A DNA stretch of 64,000 nucleotides from Nocardia wallacei (GTDB lineage Bacteria > Actinomycetota > Actinomycetes > Mycobacteriales > Mycobacteriaceae). Location: contig NZ_AP023396.1 of the NCBI RefSeq assembly GCF_014466955.1, positions 248,001-312,000 of the forward strand, given 5' to 3'. Shown one piece after another: positions 36,912 through 44,738 of the stretch. A program made the position numbers and the translations under genes. The notes under the pieces were generated by a model that saw only the letters and a list, made by a program, of their open reading frames with translations, was not told where the DNA came from and searched no databases. Every line of letters starts with the position of its first letter. The first letter of the stretch is position 1.

Positions 36912-37019
36912 ATGTCCTCCAGCCGACCGAATGCCGCCCAGGTCACCTATGTGACCGTCGCGCTCGGTGTGCGGCTGCCGCGGCAGCGGGAGCTGTGTTG
37001 CTCCCTGCCGCGCAGCTGA
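36912..37019 (+). CDS. Cys-Cys leader peptide (putative cysteine attenuator)
   Basis: 35 aa: MSSSRPNAAQVTYVTVALGV, then RLPRQRELCCSLPRS. Two consecutive Cys codons (TGT TGC) lie near the end. Mycobacteria have short ORFs ending in Cys-rich tracts upstream of sulfur genes, where ribosome stalling at low cysteine changes downstream expression. The short V-x-L-x-V-R-L body before the CC is also like other actinobacterial leader peptides. No strong Shine-Dalgarno precedes the ATG, and TTAGCTT sits where a -10 for a leaderless start could be. It lies 104 bp upstream of the ROK gene. Confidence 0.65.
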   Translation: MSSSRPNAAQVTYVTVALGVRLPRQRELCCSLPRS

Positions 37020-37086
37020 GAACCGCCGCTCTCGTTTCCGAGCCGGGCCCTTCTCGCTGCCTTGTTGCTGTTCTCGTTCGACCTGT

Positions 37087-37104
37087 CCCGGGTACACCCG
37101 GGAC
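37087..37104 (+). promoter_or_regulatory. Hairpin between leader peptide and ROK gene
   Basis: TCCCGGGT-AC-ACCCGGGA is an uninterrupted 8-bp inverted repeat 68 nt after the leader stop and about 20 nt before the ROK start. In RNA it could sequester AGCAAGGA (the ROK ribosome site region) or act as an attenuator stem that responds to stalling on the Cys codons. It could instead be a protein operator. Confidence 0.45.
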
Positions 37105-37122
37105 CACAGCAAGGATCCGCAC

Positions 37123-38385
37123 ATGACGAGCCCCACCCTCGAGCGACAGTCCGCCCAGACTCTCTCCACCCGGGTCGCCGCACCCCGCCCGGCCGTCCCG
37201 CCCGAACTGCGCATCGCCGACAACCCGGCCGCCGCGGTGCTCCGGGCCGCCACCCGTGGCCCCATCTTCCGCGACAGCGCCGCGCAGACAACGGGTTTGA
37301 GCATAGCGACGGTGAATCGCCAAGTCTCCGCGCTGCTTTCGGCCGGACTGCTGCGGGAACGCGCCGACCTCACCGCCTCCGGCGCCGTCGGGCGGCCGCG
37401 GGTGCCGTTCGAGGTCGACACCGATACCTACGCCACCCTCGGTGTGCACATCGGCGCCACGGTGACCCGCATCATCGCCGCCGATCTGTCCGGGCGCATC
37501 CTCGGCGGGCTGGAGATCGCCACGCCGCAGGCCGGGCCGGAGGCCGCGCTCACCATCATCGCCCGCAGTGCCAAGGCGTTCCTGGATCGGCTGCCGCGGC
37601 GGCGGCCGCTGTGGACCGGTGTCGCGCTGGCCGGTCGGGTCGATCCGGCCGCCGGTGTGGTCGATCATCCGCGGCTGGAGTGGCGCGCCGCGCCGGTGGC
37701 GGCGGTGTTCAGTACCGTGCTCGACCTGCCGGTCTCGGTGTCGGCGCACGTCGAGGCCATGGCTGCCGCCGAATTGCTGCTCGGCCCCGGCGAGGAACAG
37801 CGGCCCGGCTCGAGTCTGTACGTGTACGCCCGGGAGACCGCGGGTGTCGCCGTGACCCTGCACGACCGGGTGCACACCCCGACCAACGGCCCCGGCTCCA
37901 TCGCGCACCTGCCCACCGGCTCGGATGTGGAATGCCAGTGCGGCCGGCGTGGCTGCTTGGAGGCCACGGTCGGCGAGGCGGCGCTGCTGAGCCGTGCGGA
38001 GCGGGCGGGCATCGTGCCCAAGCGCGAGGCGCCGCGGCGCCCGGTGATCGGCGACCTGTACCGGGCCGCCGAGTCCGGGTCGGAGCCGGCGCGCGAGCTG
38101 CTGCTCGAGCGGGCCGAAATCCTCGGGCACACAGCGGCTCTCGTCCGCGACATGTTCAACCCGGACCGAGTGGTGCTGGGCGGCCAGGCCTTCACGGGCT
38201 ACCGTCCCGGAATCGACCACGTCGTGCGGGCTTTCACCCAGGGCACCACACTCCCCCCGGCGGACCTCCGCATCAGCCGCTTCGGCGGCCGCGTCCAGGA
38301 ACACGCCGCCGCCGTCACCGCCCTGAGCGTCTTCTACGCCGACCCCCTGTCCGCCATGCGCCGCAGCATCCGCACCACCCGCTGA
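37123..38385 (+). CDS. ROK-family transcriptional regulator (Rv0485-like)
   Basis: 420 aa. N-terminal helix-turn-helix: RDSAAQTTGLSIATVNRQVSALLSAGLLRERADL (about residues 50-85). Then a sugar-kinase-fold ROK domain: GVHIGATVTRIIAADLSGRILGG, and the ROK zinc site CQCGRRGCLEA with upstream H (IAHLPTG). In mycobacteria a ROK regulator of this type sits behind a polycysteine leader and is tied to sulfur metabolism. Here the CC leader and the divergent sulfur-type operon support the same. Ligand unknown. Confidence 0.85.
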   Translation: MTSPTLERQSAQTLSTRVAAPRPAVPPELRIADNPAAAVLRAATRGPIFRDSAAQTTGLSIATVNRQVSALLSAGLLRERADLTASGAVGRPRVPFEVDTDTYATLGVHIGATVTRIIAADLSGRILGGLEIATPQAGPEAALTIIARSAKAFLDRLPRRRPLWTGVALAGRVDPAAGVVDHPRLEWRAAPVAAVFSTVLDLPVSVSAHVEAMAAAELLLGPGEEQRPGSSLYVYARETAGVAVTLHDRVHTPTNGPGSIAHLPTGSDVECQCGRRGCLEATVGEAALLSRAERAGIVPKREAPRRPVIGDLYRAAESGSEPARELLLERAEILGHTAALVRDMFNPDRVVLGGQAFTGYRPGIDHVVRAFTQGTTLPPADLRISRFGGRVQEHAAAVTALSVFYADPLSAMRRSIRTTR

Positions 38386-38469
38386 AAATGCCCCGGGGCG
38401 GGCGGGTTTCATCCACAGCTAGACTAAGTGGAAGAAATTCGTCCAGTTTCTCTTCGGGAGGTGACGGCT

Positions 38470-39033
38470 GTGGCCGATCAATTGCGGGCCGATGCGCGCA
38501 GTAATCGCGATCAGATTCTGGCGGCGGCGCAGCTCGTGTTCCGGGAACAGGGCGTGGATGTGCCGATGAAGGAGATCGCGGATCAGGCCGGGGTCGGGGT
38601 GGGCACGCTGTACCGGCGGTTTCCGGATCGTGGGGCGTTGATCAGCGCGGCGGCGCAGGCGTATACGCAGGCGCTGGCGGATCTCGCCGCCGCGGCGGCG
38701 AAGGAGGAGGCGGGTGCGTGGCAGGCGCTGCGCCGGTTTCTGCGCGAGTGCGCGGAGTTGCGGCTCGGCGCCACGGCCGCGGCGATCGAGCCCGCGCTGC
38801 ACGCCGACATCAGGGCCGATCCGAACCTCACCGACATTCGCGCGAGCGTTGCCGAGCAGGTAGCCCGGCTCACGGCGCAGGCACAGGTCGACGGGGAACT
38901 GCGCACGGATGTGGATGCCCAGGACATGGCGCGGCTGATGACGCTGCAGATCCACGTGCGCCCGGACGAGTCCTACGAGCAGGCCGTGCGCCGGACGATG
39001 GACATCGTGCTCGACGGCCTGCGTGCCCGATAG
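38470..39033 (+). CDS. TetR-family transcriptional regulator
   Basis: 187 aa from GTG 38470, preceded by GGGAGG. Helix-turn-helix: NRDQILAAAQLVFREQGVDVPMKEIADQAGVGVGTLYRRFPDRGALI in outline. The ligand domain is helical with a SBP-like pattern (RADPNLTDIRASVAEQVARL). It lies 9 bp upstream of the beta-lactamase gene on the same strand, so the two are probably cotranscribed. The imperfect inverted repeat TGGAAGAAATTCGTCCA just upstream is a candidate operator. Confidence 0.9.
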   Translation: MADQLRADARSNRDQILAAAQLVFREQGVDVPMKEIADQAGVGVGTLYRRFPDRGALISAAAQAYTQALADLAAAAAKEEAGAWQALRRFLRECAELRLGATAAAIEPALHADIRADPNLTDIRASVAEQVARLTAQAQVDGELRTDVDAQDMARLMTLQIHVRPDESYEQAVRRTMDIVLDGLRAR

Positions 39034-39042
39034 TGTGCTGCG

Positions 39043-39966
39043 GTGACCGAAGCACTCATCGGCCGCCGCATGCTGCTGCGGGGCGCGCTGGCGTTGCCGC
39101 TCGCGGCATGCGCCGACACCGACGCCAACACCACCACCGCCACGCGGGCCGACCCCGTCGCGGGCACCCGCGTGGATCCGGCGGCCGCCGAGGAGTTCTT
39201 CGCCGGGCTGGAACGCGAATACGATGCGCGCCTGGGTGTTTACGCCTTGGCGACCGGGACGGCGGTGGCGCTGGCGTATCGCGCCGATGACCGCTTCGCG
39301 TTCTGCTCGACGTTCAAGATGCCCGCGGTGGCGGCGGTGCTGCGGCAGCGTGCGCTGTCCTACCTCGACACCGTCGTGCGTTATACGCGGGCGGAGGTGA
39401 ACTCGATCTCGCCGATCACGCAGGACCACATCGACACCGGCATGACCGTGCGCGAACTCTGCGACGCCGCGATCAGATACAGCGACGGCACGGCCGGAAA
39501 CCTGCTGATGCGCGATATCGGCGGCCCCGCGCAGCTCACCGGTTTCCTGCGCAGCCTCGGTGACACCGTCGGCCGCATGGACCAGTACGAACCCGAACTC
39601 AACAGCGACCCGCCCGGCGACCCGCGCGACACCACCACACCGCGCGCGATCGCGGGCGTCTACCAGCAGATCGTGCTGCGCGATGCCTTGTCGCCGGAAA
39701 AGCGCGCGCTGGTGAAGGATTGGCTGCAGCGCAGCGCGACCGGCGCGAACACCATCCGCGCCGGGGTGCCGGGCGACTGGACGGTGGCGAACAAGACCGG
39801 GCACGGCGACTACGGACGCGCCAACGATGTCGCCGTGGTCTGGCCGCCCGCCGCGGCGCCGCTGGTTCTCGCGGTCATGACCGACCGCGCCGGATTCGAC
39901 GCCGCGCCGCCCTACGCGATGATCGCCGAGGTCGCGAAATACGCTGCGGCCCAGCTGCATCGGTGA
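39043..39966 (+). CDS. bla: Class A beta-lactamase (BlaC/FAR-like)
   Basis: 307 aa from GTG 39043. Lipoprotein-type leader (RRMLLRGALALPLAAC). Active-site set in order: STFK (S89-K92), SDG (147-149), E183-P-E-L-N187, KTG (251-253). The serine acylates beta-lactams and the glutamate drives hydrolysis. SDG in place of the usual SDN is a feature I recall from mycobacterial BlaC, where it affects clavulanate response. KTG is followed by H-G-D-Y. It sits behind a TetR gene, not a BlaI/BlaR pair. A periplasmic, lipid-anchored enzyme is likely. Confidence 0.92.
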   Translation: MTEALIGRRMLLRGALALPLAACADTDANTTTATRADPVAGTRVDPAAAEEFFAGLEREYDARLGVYALATGTAVALAYRADDRFAFCSTFKMPAVAAVLRQRALSYLDTVVRYTRAEVNSISPITQDHIDTGMTVRELCDAAIRYSDGTAGNLLMRDIGGPAQLTGFLRSLGDTVGRMDQYEPELNSDPPGDPRDTTTPRAIAGVYQQIVLRDALSPEKRALVKDWLQRSATGANTIRAGVPGDWTVANKTGHGDYGRANDVAVVWPPAAAPLVLAVMTDRAGFDAAPPYAMIAEVAKYAAAQLHR

Positions 39967-39969
39967 CGG

Positions 39970-41586
39970 TCACCGGCCGCCCGCGAACAATCCCTCCAGG
40001 GCGGTGATGAAGTAGGGGAAGTGGCCGGCGAACCGGTGCAGGTTCTGGTCGCGGTCGAAGCCGCCGAACCAGTACAGCCCCGGCTGACGGTCGGCCGCGG
40101 GATTCAGATCACGGAAGGCGCGAATCCAGTTGTCGGCGCGGCCGCCGACGACGGTGAACGGCAGCGCGCGGGAGAACACCAGCTCGCGATCGGCCGGTGG
40201 CACCCGGTCGGCGGTCAGCGCGTCGAGGCCGCGCTGCAGTGCGCGGACCCGGCCCGCCAGCTCGCGGCCCGTGGCGGTGCGCACCGGCAGATAGCGAGGC
40301 AGCAGCAGCGCCGCCACCCCGCCGAGTGCGATCGCCACACCCACCAGCGCGTGCCCGCCGCCGATCGCCAGCGCGACGGTGGTCGCGACCCCGGCCACCA
40401 CCAGCACCACGCCCAGCCAGAACGCCGGGCCGCGCCGGGTCCGATCGATGAGCGTGCCGCGCGCCAGGGCGTCGTCGCGCAGCGCCGCGCGCACCGGCTC
40501 GCCGCTGACCCGCCCCGTACCCCGCAGCTCCGACACGAGGACCGACTCCGTGCCGTCGGGCAGCAGGGCGCGGTACACCGCCTTCTCGTAGTCGCGCAGT
40601 TGATCGTCGGCGGGATTCACGCGGTTGATCCGCCAGTCCGAATCGCCGACCGGCGTCACCCACAGGTAGCGCCGCACCGCCAGATCCACGACGGTGGCGG
40701 CCAGGTCGCCCGGGTCGGCGGACCCGTCCAGCAGCAGCCCCGCCTCGCCCGGCAGCACGCCCTCCGGTGACGCGAACTGGACCTGATTTCCGTTGCGCTG
40801 CACCGGTTCCAGGGTGTCCTGCCCGGTGAGCGCCGCCGCGTCCTGGCGGCGCGACCACGCCACATACCCCCCGGCAGCGGCGAGCGCGGCCAGCAGCACC
40901 CCGAATGCGACGAGCACCGGCGCGGTGATTGCGAAGGCGCTGGGCTCGTCGCCGGTGATGTCGGCGTTGGCGGGCACGGTGCCCGGCGGCATCTGCAGGG
41001 TGAGGTCGATCAGGTCGCCCTTGTTCAATCCCTCCTTGTAGAGGGTCAGCACGCCGTCCGGCTCCACCCGCACGTCGGCGCACGGCTGCGCGCTGCCCGC
41101 CGGGCCGATCTTGCAGTCAACGATGCCCATCTCGTAACTCGGGCTGATCACCGACGCCGTGATCGAGGCGACGTCGGTGTTGAGCACGCCGCTCCAGCGG
41201 AACAGCTGGGTGCCGGCCGCGTCGTTGACCGTGTTGTGCACGACGTAGCGGTACGAAGATTCGCCGGGCTGCGCGTCGATACTGAACCGGTCACCCTCGA
41301 CCTCGGCCGTGCCCGCGCCGGTGGCGGAGATGTCGGTGACGCTGAAGCGCCGTTCCCCCTTGTCCTTCAGCGCGACCCGCAGCGGCACGGCCATGTGGAA
41401 CTGGCCGCCCGGCGGCACCCGCACCGTCTCGGCCACCTCGAGCAAGCCCTGCTCGCTGAGTTTGATGTCGGCATTGATCGTCACCCCGTCGACCGGCTCC
41501 TGCGCCTGGGCCGCGGGTACGGCGGCGAAAGCTCCCGCCAGAACCAGCAACAGAGCGCCCAGGGCGCCCCCCCGAAAGATCAGCAT
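39970..41586 (-). CDS. DUF2207 membrane protein
   Basis: 538 aa. A signal sequence (LGALLLVLAGAFAAVPAAQAQ) is followed by an extracellular beta-rich DUF2207 domain (VNADIKLSEQGLLEV-like start, YRYVVHNTVND, FRWSGVLNTDVASI, CKIGPAGSAQPC). Then a transmembrane helix near residue 225-245, a cytosolic region with winged-helix-like segments (DLAVRRYLWVTPVG), two adjacent helices near 395-435, and a soluble tail ending GHFPYFITALEGLFAGGR. Function unknown; common in actinobacterial envelopes. Confidence 0.88.
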   Translation of the reverse strand: MLIFRGGALGALLLVLAGAFAAVPAAQAQEPVDGVTINADIKLSEQGLLEVAETVRVPPGGQFHMAVPLRVALKDKGERRFSVTDISATGAGTAEVEGDRFSIDAQPGESSYRYVVHNTVNDAAGTQLFRWSGVLNTDVASITASVISPSYEMGIVDCKIGPAGSAQPCADVRVEPDGVLTLYKEGLNKGDLIDLTLQMPPGTVPANADITGDEPSAFAITAPVLVAFGVLLAALAAAGGYVAWSRRQDAAALTGQDTLEPVQRNGNQVQFASPEGVLPGEAGLLLDGSADPGDLAATVVDLAVRRYLWVTPVGDSDWRINRVNPADDQLRDYEKAVYRALLPDGTESVLVSELRGTGRVSGEPVRAALRDDALARGTLIDRTRRGPAFWLGVVLVVAGVATTVALAIGGGHALVGVAIALGGVAALLLPRYLPVRTATGRELAGRVRALQRGLDALTADRVPPADRELVFSRALPFTVVGGRADNWIRAFRDLNPAADRQPGLYWFGGFDRDQNLHRFAGHFPYFITALEGLFAGGR

Positions 41587-41663
41587 GGGGCCTTAGCTTA
41601 GACAGCTTGCTATCCTGCGTCAGCGGCTGTCGAGTACGGGAAAGAACCAGGGGGCGCGGGGGA

Positions 41664-42791
41664 GTGAGTCAACCACCCTACGGATACGGACCGGTGCCGC
41701 CTGCCCACCGGCCGGTGCCGCCACCGTACGGGCCGCCGCCCGGTTATCCGCCGCCCCGCTACGCGCCGCCGCCCGGATACGGCCCGCCGGGCTATCCGCC
41801 GCCCGGGTATCCACCGCCGGGATACGGTGCGCCACCGCCGATTTCGGGCTATCGCCCGCCGCTGCCGCCCCCGCCGCCGTACGGTCCGCCGGGGCGTCCG
41901 CCGCAGCGCAAGCGCGGGGGCGGATGGGGTGTGTTCCTGATCGTGCTGATCCTCATCGTCACCAGTGGACTGGTGCGCGCGGCCATTCGCACCGGGGTGC
42001 ACGTCGCCCACTCCGGCGACCAGCCGAGCTACACCTATGCCCCCACCACTGGGAAAAATGCGTCCGGCACAACCGGGATCGCGGCGACCGACGCCAATCC
42101 GCTGTTGGCCGAGCCTGGTTCGCCGCTGAGCCCCGCACGGTGCGGTTACGCGCCGTGGAGCACACAGGTCGACGCGGCGCGCAAGTTCTTCGAGAGCGCG
42201 GCGGGATGTCTGGAGCAGGCGTGGCGGCCGGTGCTGTCGGCGGCGAACCTGTCGTTCACGCCGCCGAAGCTCAGCGTCACCGCGACCACGGCCGGGATCA
42301 GTACCCCCTGCACCGGCAGCAGCAGCAATTTCGCGGCCTTCTACTGCGGCGCGAACCAGACCATCTACATGCCGATCAGCCAGCTGCAGACGGCGATGTT
42401 CAAGGACCACTGGGAGATCTACCTGTCGGTGTTCGCGCACGAGTACGGGCATCACGTGCAGGCCCAGTCGGGAATCCTGTCGGAGGCCAACAAGCAGCGG
42501 CGCGCGGCGGGTACCAGCAGTGCCCGCGGGCTGGAGCTCTCGCGCCGGGTCGAACTGCAGGCCAACTGCTTCGACGGGATGTTCCTCGCGGCCACCGCGG
42601 GCGGCGGCTCGCTGACCTCCACGCAGACCGGCAACACCCGCGAGGACGCGTACGGCCGCGGCGACGCCGCCGGCGATATGCGCGACCACGGTTCGGCGCA
42701 GCACATGGGCGACTGGTGGACCACGGGCTTCGAGCAGAACCGGACCTCTCAGTGCAATACGTTCAAAGCCCCTGCGAGCCAGGTGAGTTGA
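41664..42791 (+). CDS. Membrane-anchored neutral zinc metallopeptidase
   Basis: 375 aa from GTG 41664 with GGGGGA just upstream. Residues 1-85 are Pro/Gly/Tyr repeats (PPGYPPP, YGPP), followed by a basic stop and one membrane helix (GVFLIVLILIVTSGLVRAAI). The extracellular domain has the YpfJ-type zinc motif VFAHEYGHHVQAQSG and the downstream ELQANCFDGMFLA, supplying the two His and Glu plus a third ligand region. It is followed by a paralogue 7 bp downstream. Substrate unknown, probably in the cell wall. Confidence 0.9.
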   Translation: MSQPPYGYGPVPPAHRPVPPPYGPPPGYPPPRYAPPPGYGPPGYPPPGYPPPGYGAPPPISGYRPPLPPPPPYGPPGRPPQRKRGGGWGVFLIVLILIVTSGLVRAAIRTGVHVAHSGDQPSYTYAPTTGKNASGTTGIAATDANPLLAEPGSPLSPARCGYAPWSTQVDAARKFFESAAGCLEQAWRPVLSAANLSFTPPKLSVTATTAGISTPCTGSSSNFAAFYCGANQTIYMPISQLQTAMFKDHWEIYLSVFAHEYGHHVQAQSGILSEANKQRRAAGTSSARGLELSRRVELQANCFDGMFLAATAGGGSLTSTQTGNTREDAYGRGDAAGDMRDHGSAQHMGDWWTTGFEQNRTSQCNTFKAPASQVS

Positions 42792-42798
42792 TGCGGTC

Positions 42799-44040
42799 AT
42801 GACCCAGCCTCCCGGATACCCGCCGCCGCCCGGCTCGCAGCCGCCGGGCCGTCCGCCCTACGGCCCGCCGCCGGGGTACGGGCCACCGCCGGGGTATGGA
42901 CCACCGCCCGGGTATGGACCACCGCCCGGGTACGGTCCGCCGCCGGGATATGGGGGACGTCCCCCGTACGGCCCGCCGCCCGGTGGGCCGCGCCCGCCCT
43001 ACGGTCCGCCGCTGCCGCCGCCGGGCTATTACGGACGGCCCTATCCGCCGCCGCGTTCGGGTGGCGGGGGAGCGGTCGGCGCGGTGCTGGCCGTGCTGCT
43101 GGTCTTCGGTGTGGTCGGCGCCCTGGTCGTATTCGCCACCGTCAACTCCGGCAGCAGCCATCCGTCGAAGTACTCCTACGACACCCCCAGCTACACCTAC
43201 GCGCCGCCGAGCTACACCACCTCGGCCGCCGCGCCGACGACGACCGCGCGGACCAGCGCGGCGACCACCTCGCGGTCCAGCACCCGCACCGCCACGACGT
43301 CGTCGAAACCCGCTGGGCCGCAACCGGTCAACGCGACCGGCGACAATCCGCTGTTCCGCGACGCCGACTCCGGACTGATCAATATCGAGTGCGGGTACCC
43401 GCGCTGGGGCGCCACGGTCGCCGCGGCGCAGGCGTTCTTCGACGCGGCCCGGACCTGCCTGGACAACATGTGGAAGCCGGTGCTGCAGGGGGCCGGGCTG
43501 CCGTTCTCCAGCCCCACGGTGTCGGTCCCGGCGCGCTCGGCCAATGCCAGCTCGCCGTGCACCAGCTCCGGCGGCAACTTCGCCGCGTTCTACTGCTCGA
43601 CCAACCACACCATCTACATGCCGCTCGACACCATCCAGGTCGAGGACTACGGCGACGACTCGGTGATCTACCTGGCCGTGTTCGCCCACGAATACGGCCA
43701 CCACGTGGAGGCGATCAGCGGCGTGCTGGGCAAGGCGCACCGCGACCGCTACAACGCGGGGCCGACTTCGGCACAGGGACTGGAGATCTCGCGCCGGGCG
43801 GAGCTGGGCGCGCAGTGCTTCGGCGGGATGTTCATCGGGTCGTCCAATCACGTCGGGACGGTCAGCCTGGACCAGGCGCAGCGCACCATCCGCGACAACT
43901 ACAGCCGCGGTGACGGCAAGGGTGACACCAGAGACCATGGCAGCAAACAGCATTACGGCTCCTGGTACGAGCACGGCTACATCAACAACCGCACCCAGAA
44001 GTGCAACACCTGGACGGCGCCGTCCGCCGACGTGTCCTGA
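42799..44040 (+). CDS. Membrane-anchored neutral zinc metallopeptidase, paralogue
   Basis: 413 aa. Long PPPGYG repeats at residues 20-55, a membrane helix (VGAVLAVLLVFGVVGALVVFA), a Ser/Thr-rich extracellular stalk (TTSAAAPTTTARTSAATTSRS), then the peptidase domain with VFAHEYGHHVEAISG and ELGAQCFGGMFIG. The same YpfJ-like architecture as the preceding gene, with a longer stalk. The pair probably arose by tandem duplication and is transcribed together. Confidence 0.9.
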   Translation: MTQPPGYPPPPGSQPPGRPPYGPPPGYGPPPGYGPPPGYGPPPGYGPPPGYGGRPPYGPPPGGPRPPYGPPLPPPGYYGRPYPPPRSGGGGAVGAVLAVLLVFGVVGALVVFATVNSGSSHPSKYSYDTPSYTYAPPSYTTSAAAPTTTARTSAATTSRSSTRTATTSSKPAGPQPVNATGDNPLFRDADSGLINIECGYPRWGATVAAAQAFFDAARTCLDNMWKPVLQGAGLPFSSPTVSVPARSANASSPCTSSGGNFAAFYCSTNHTIYMPLDTIQVEDYGDDSVIYLAVFAHEYGHHVEAISGVLGKAHRDRYNAGPTSAQGLEISRRAELGAQCFGGMFIGSSNHVGTVSLDQAQRTIRDNYSRGDGKGDTRDHGSKQHYGSWYEHGYINNRTQKCNTWTAPSADVS

Positions 44041-44045
44041 ACTCG

Positions 44046-44738
44046 CTACGGAGACTTCTCTTCTCGCAGGCGCGCCAGCCAGCGTGCCGTCTCGTCGGGC
44101 TCGGGAAGTTCGCCGCCCATGATGTCGAGTACCGCGTGCCCGACGCACGCCGCGCCGAGCACGCGGTCGGCGATGGCCTCGGCGTCGCCCCACGGCAGAT
44201 AGGGCTTGGCGATGAGCAGCGAGACGATGCCGTGCGCGGCCGCCCACAGCTCCAGCACCACCGGCAGCGGGTCACCGGGCGCGATCGTCCCGGCGTCCAT
44301 CGCCTCCCGCACGGTGTCGGCGAACCGCCGGAACACGCCGCTGCCCATCACCAGGTCGACCGCGCGCGGGCTGTCGGCCGAGGAGCCCGCGGTGGCGACC
44401 CGGTACTGGCCCGGATGTTTCAGGGCGAAGCGCACATACGCCATACCCTGATCGCGCATCCGGGTGATCGGCGACCGCGCCGGATCGGTCGCCGCGGCGA
44501 CGGCGGCGTCCAGATTCTCGAACACCTGCGCCACGGCCGCGTCGATGAGCGCGTCCTTGTCGGCGAAGTGCCGATAGATCGAGGGCGCGCTCACGCCGAC
44601 CACCTTGCTCACCTCGCGGATCGACACCGTGTCGGCGCTTCCGGTGCGCGCCAGCAGCTCCCGGGTGGCGTCGAGGATCTCCGCGCGCAGCTGGGCGCCG
44701 GTGCCGCGGGCCGACCGCGGGCGTCGCGGGCACATCAT
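44046..44738 (-). CDS. TetR-family regulator of the MmpL gene
   Basis: 230 aa from ATG 44738, overlapping the mmpL stop (ATGA; an adjacent in-frame ATG is alternative). Helix-turn-helix: LRAEILDATRELLARTGSADTVSIREVSKVVGVSAPSIYRHFADKDALI in outline. The ligand domain is of the TetR_C13-like type (YVRFALKHPGQYRV). Being downstream of and coupled to mmpL, it probably represses that gene via the tandem palindrome at 47020-47044. Inducer unknown. Confidence 0.9.
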   Translation of the reverse strand: MMCPRRPRSARGTGAQLRAEILDATRELLARTGSADTVSIREVSKVVGVSAPSIYRHFADKDALIDAAVAQVFENLDAAVAAATDPARSPITRMRDQGMAYVRFALKHPGQYRVATAGSSADSPRAVDLVMGSGVFRRFADTVREAMDAGTIAPGDPLPVVLELWAAAHGIVSLLIAKPYLPWGDAEAIADRVLGAACVGHAVLDIMGGELPEPDETARWLARLREEKSP

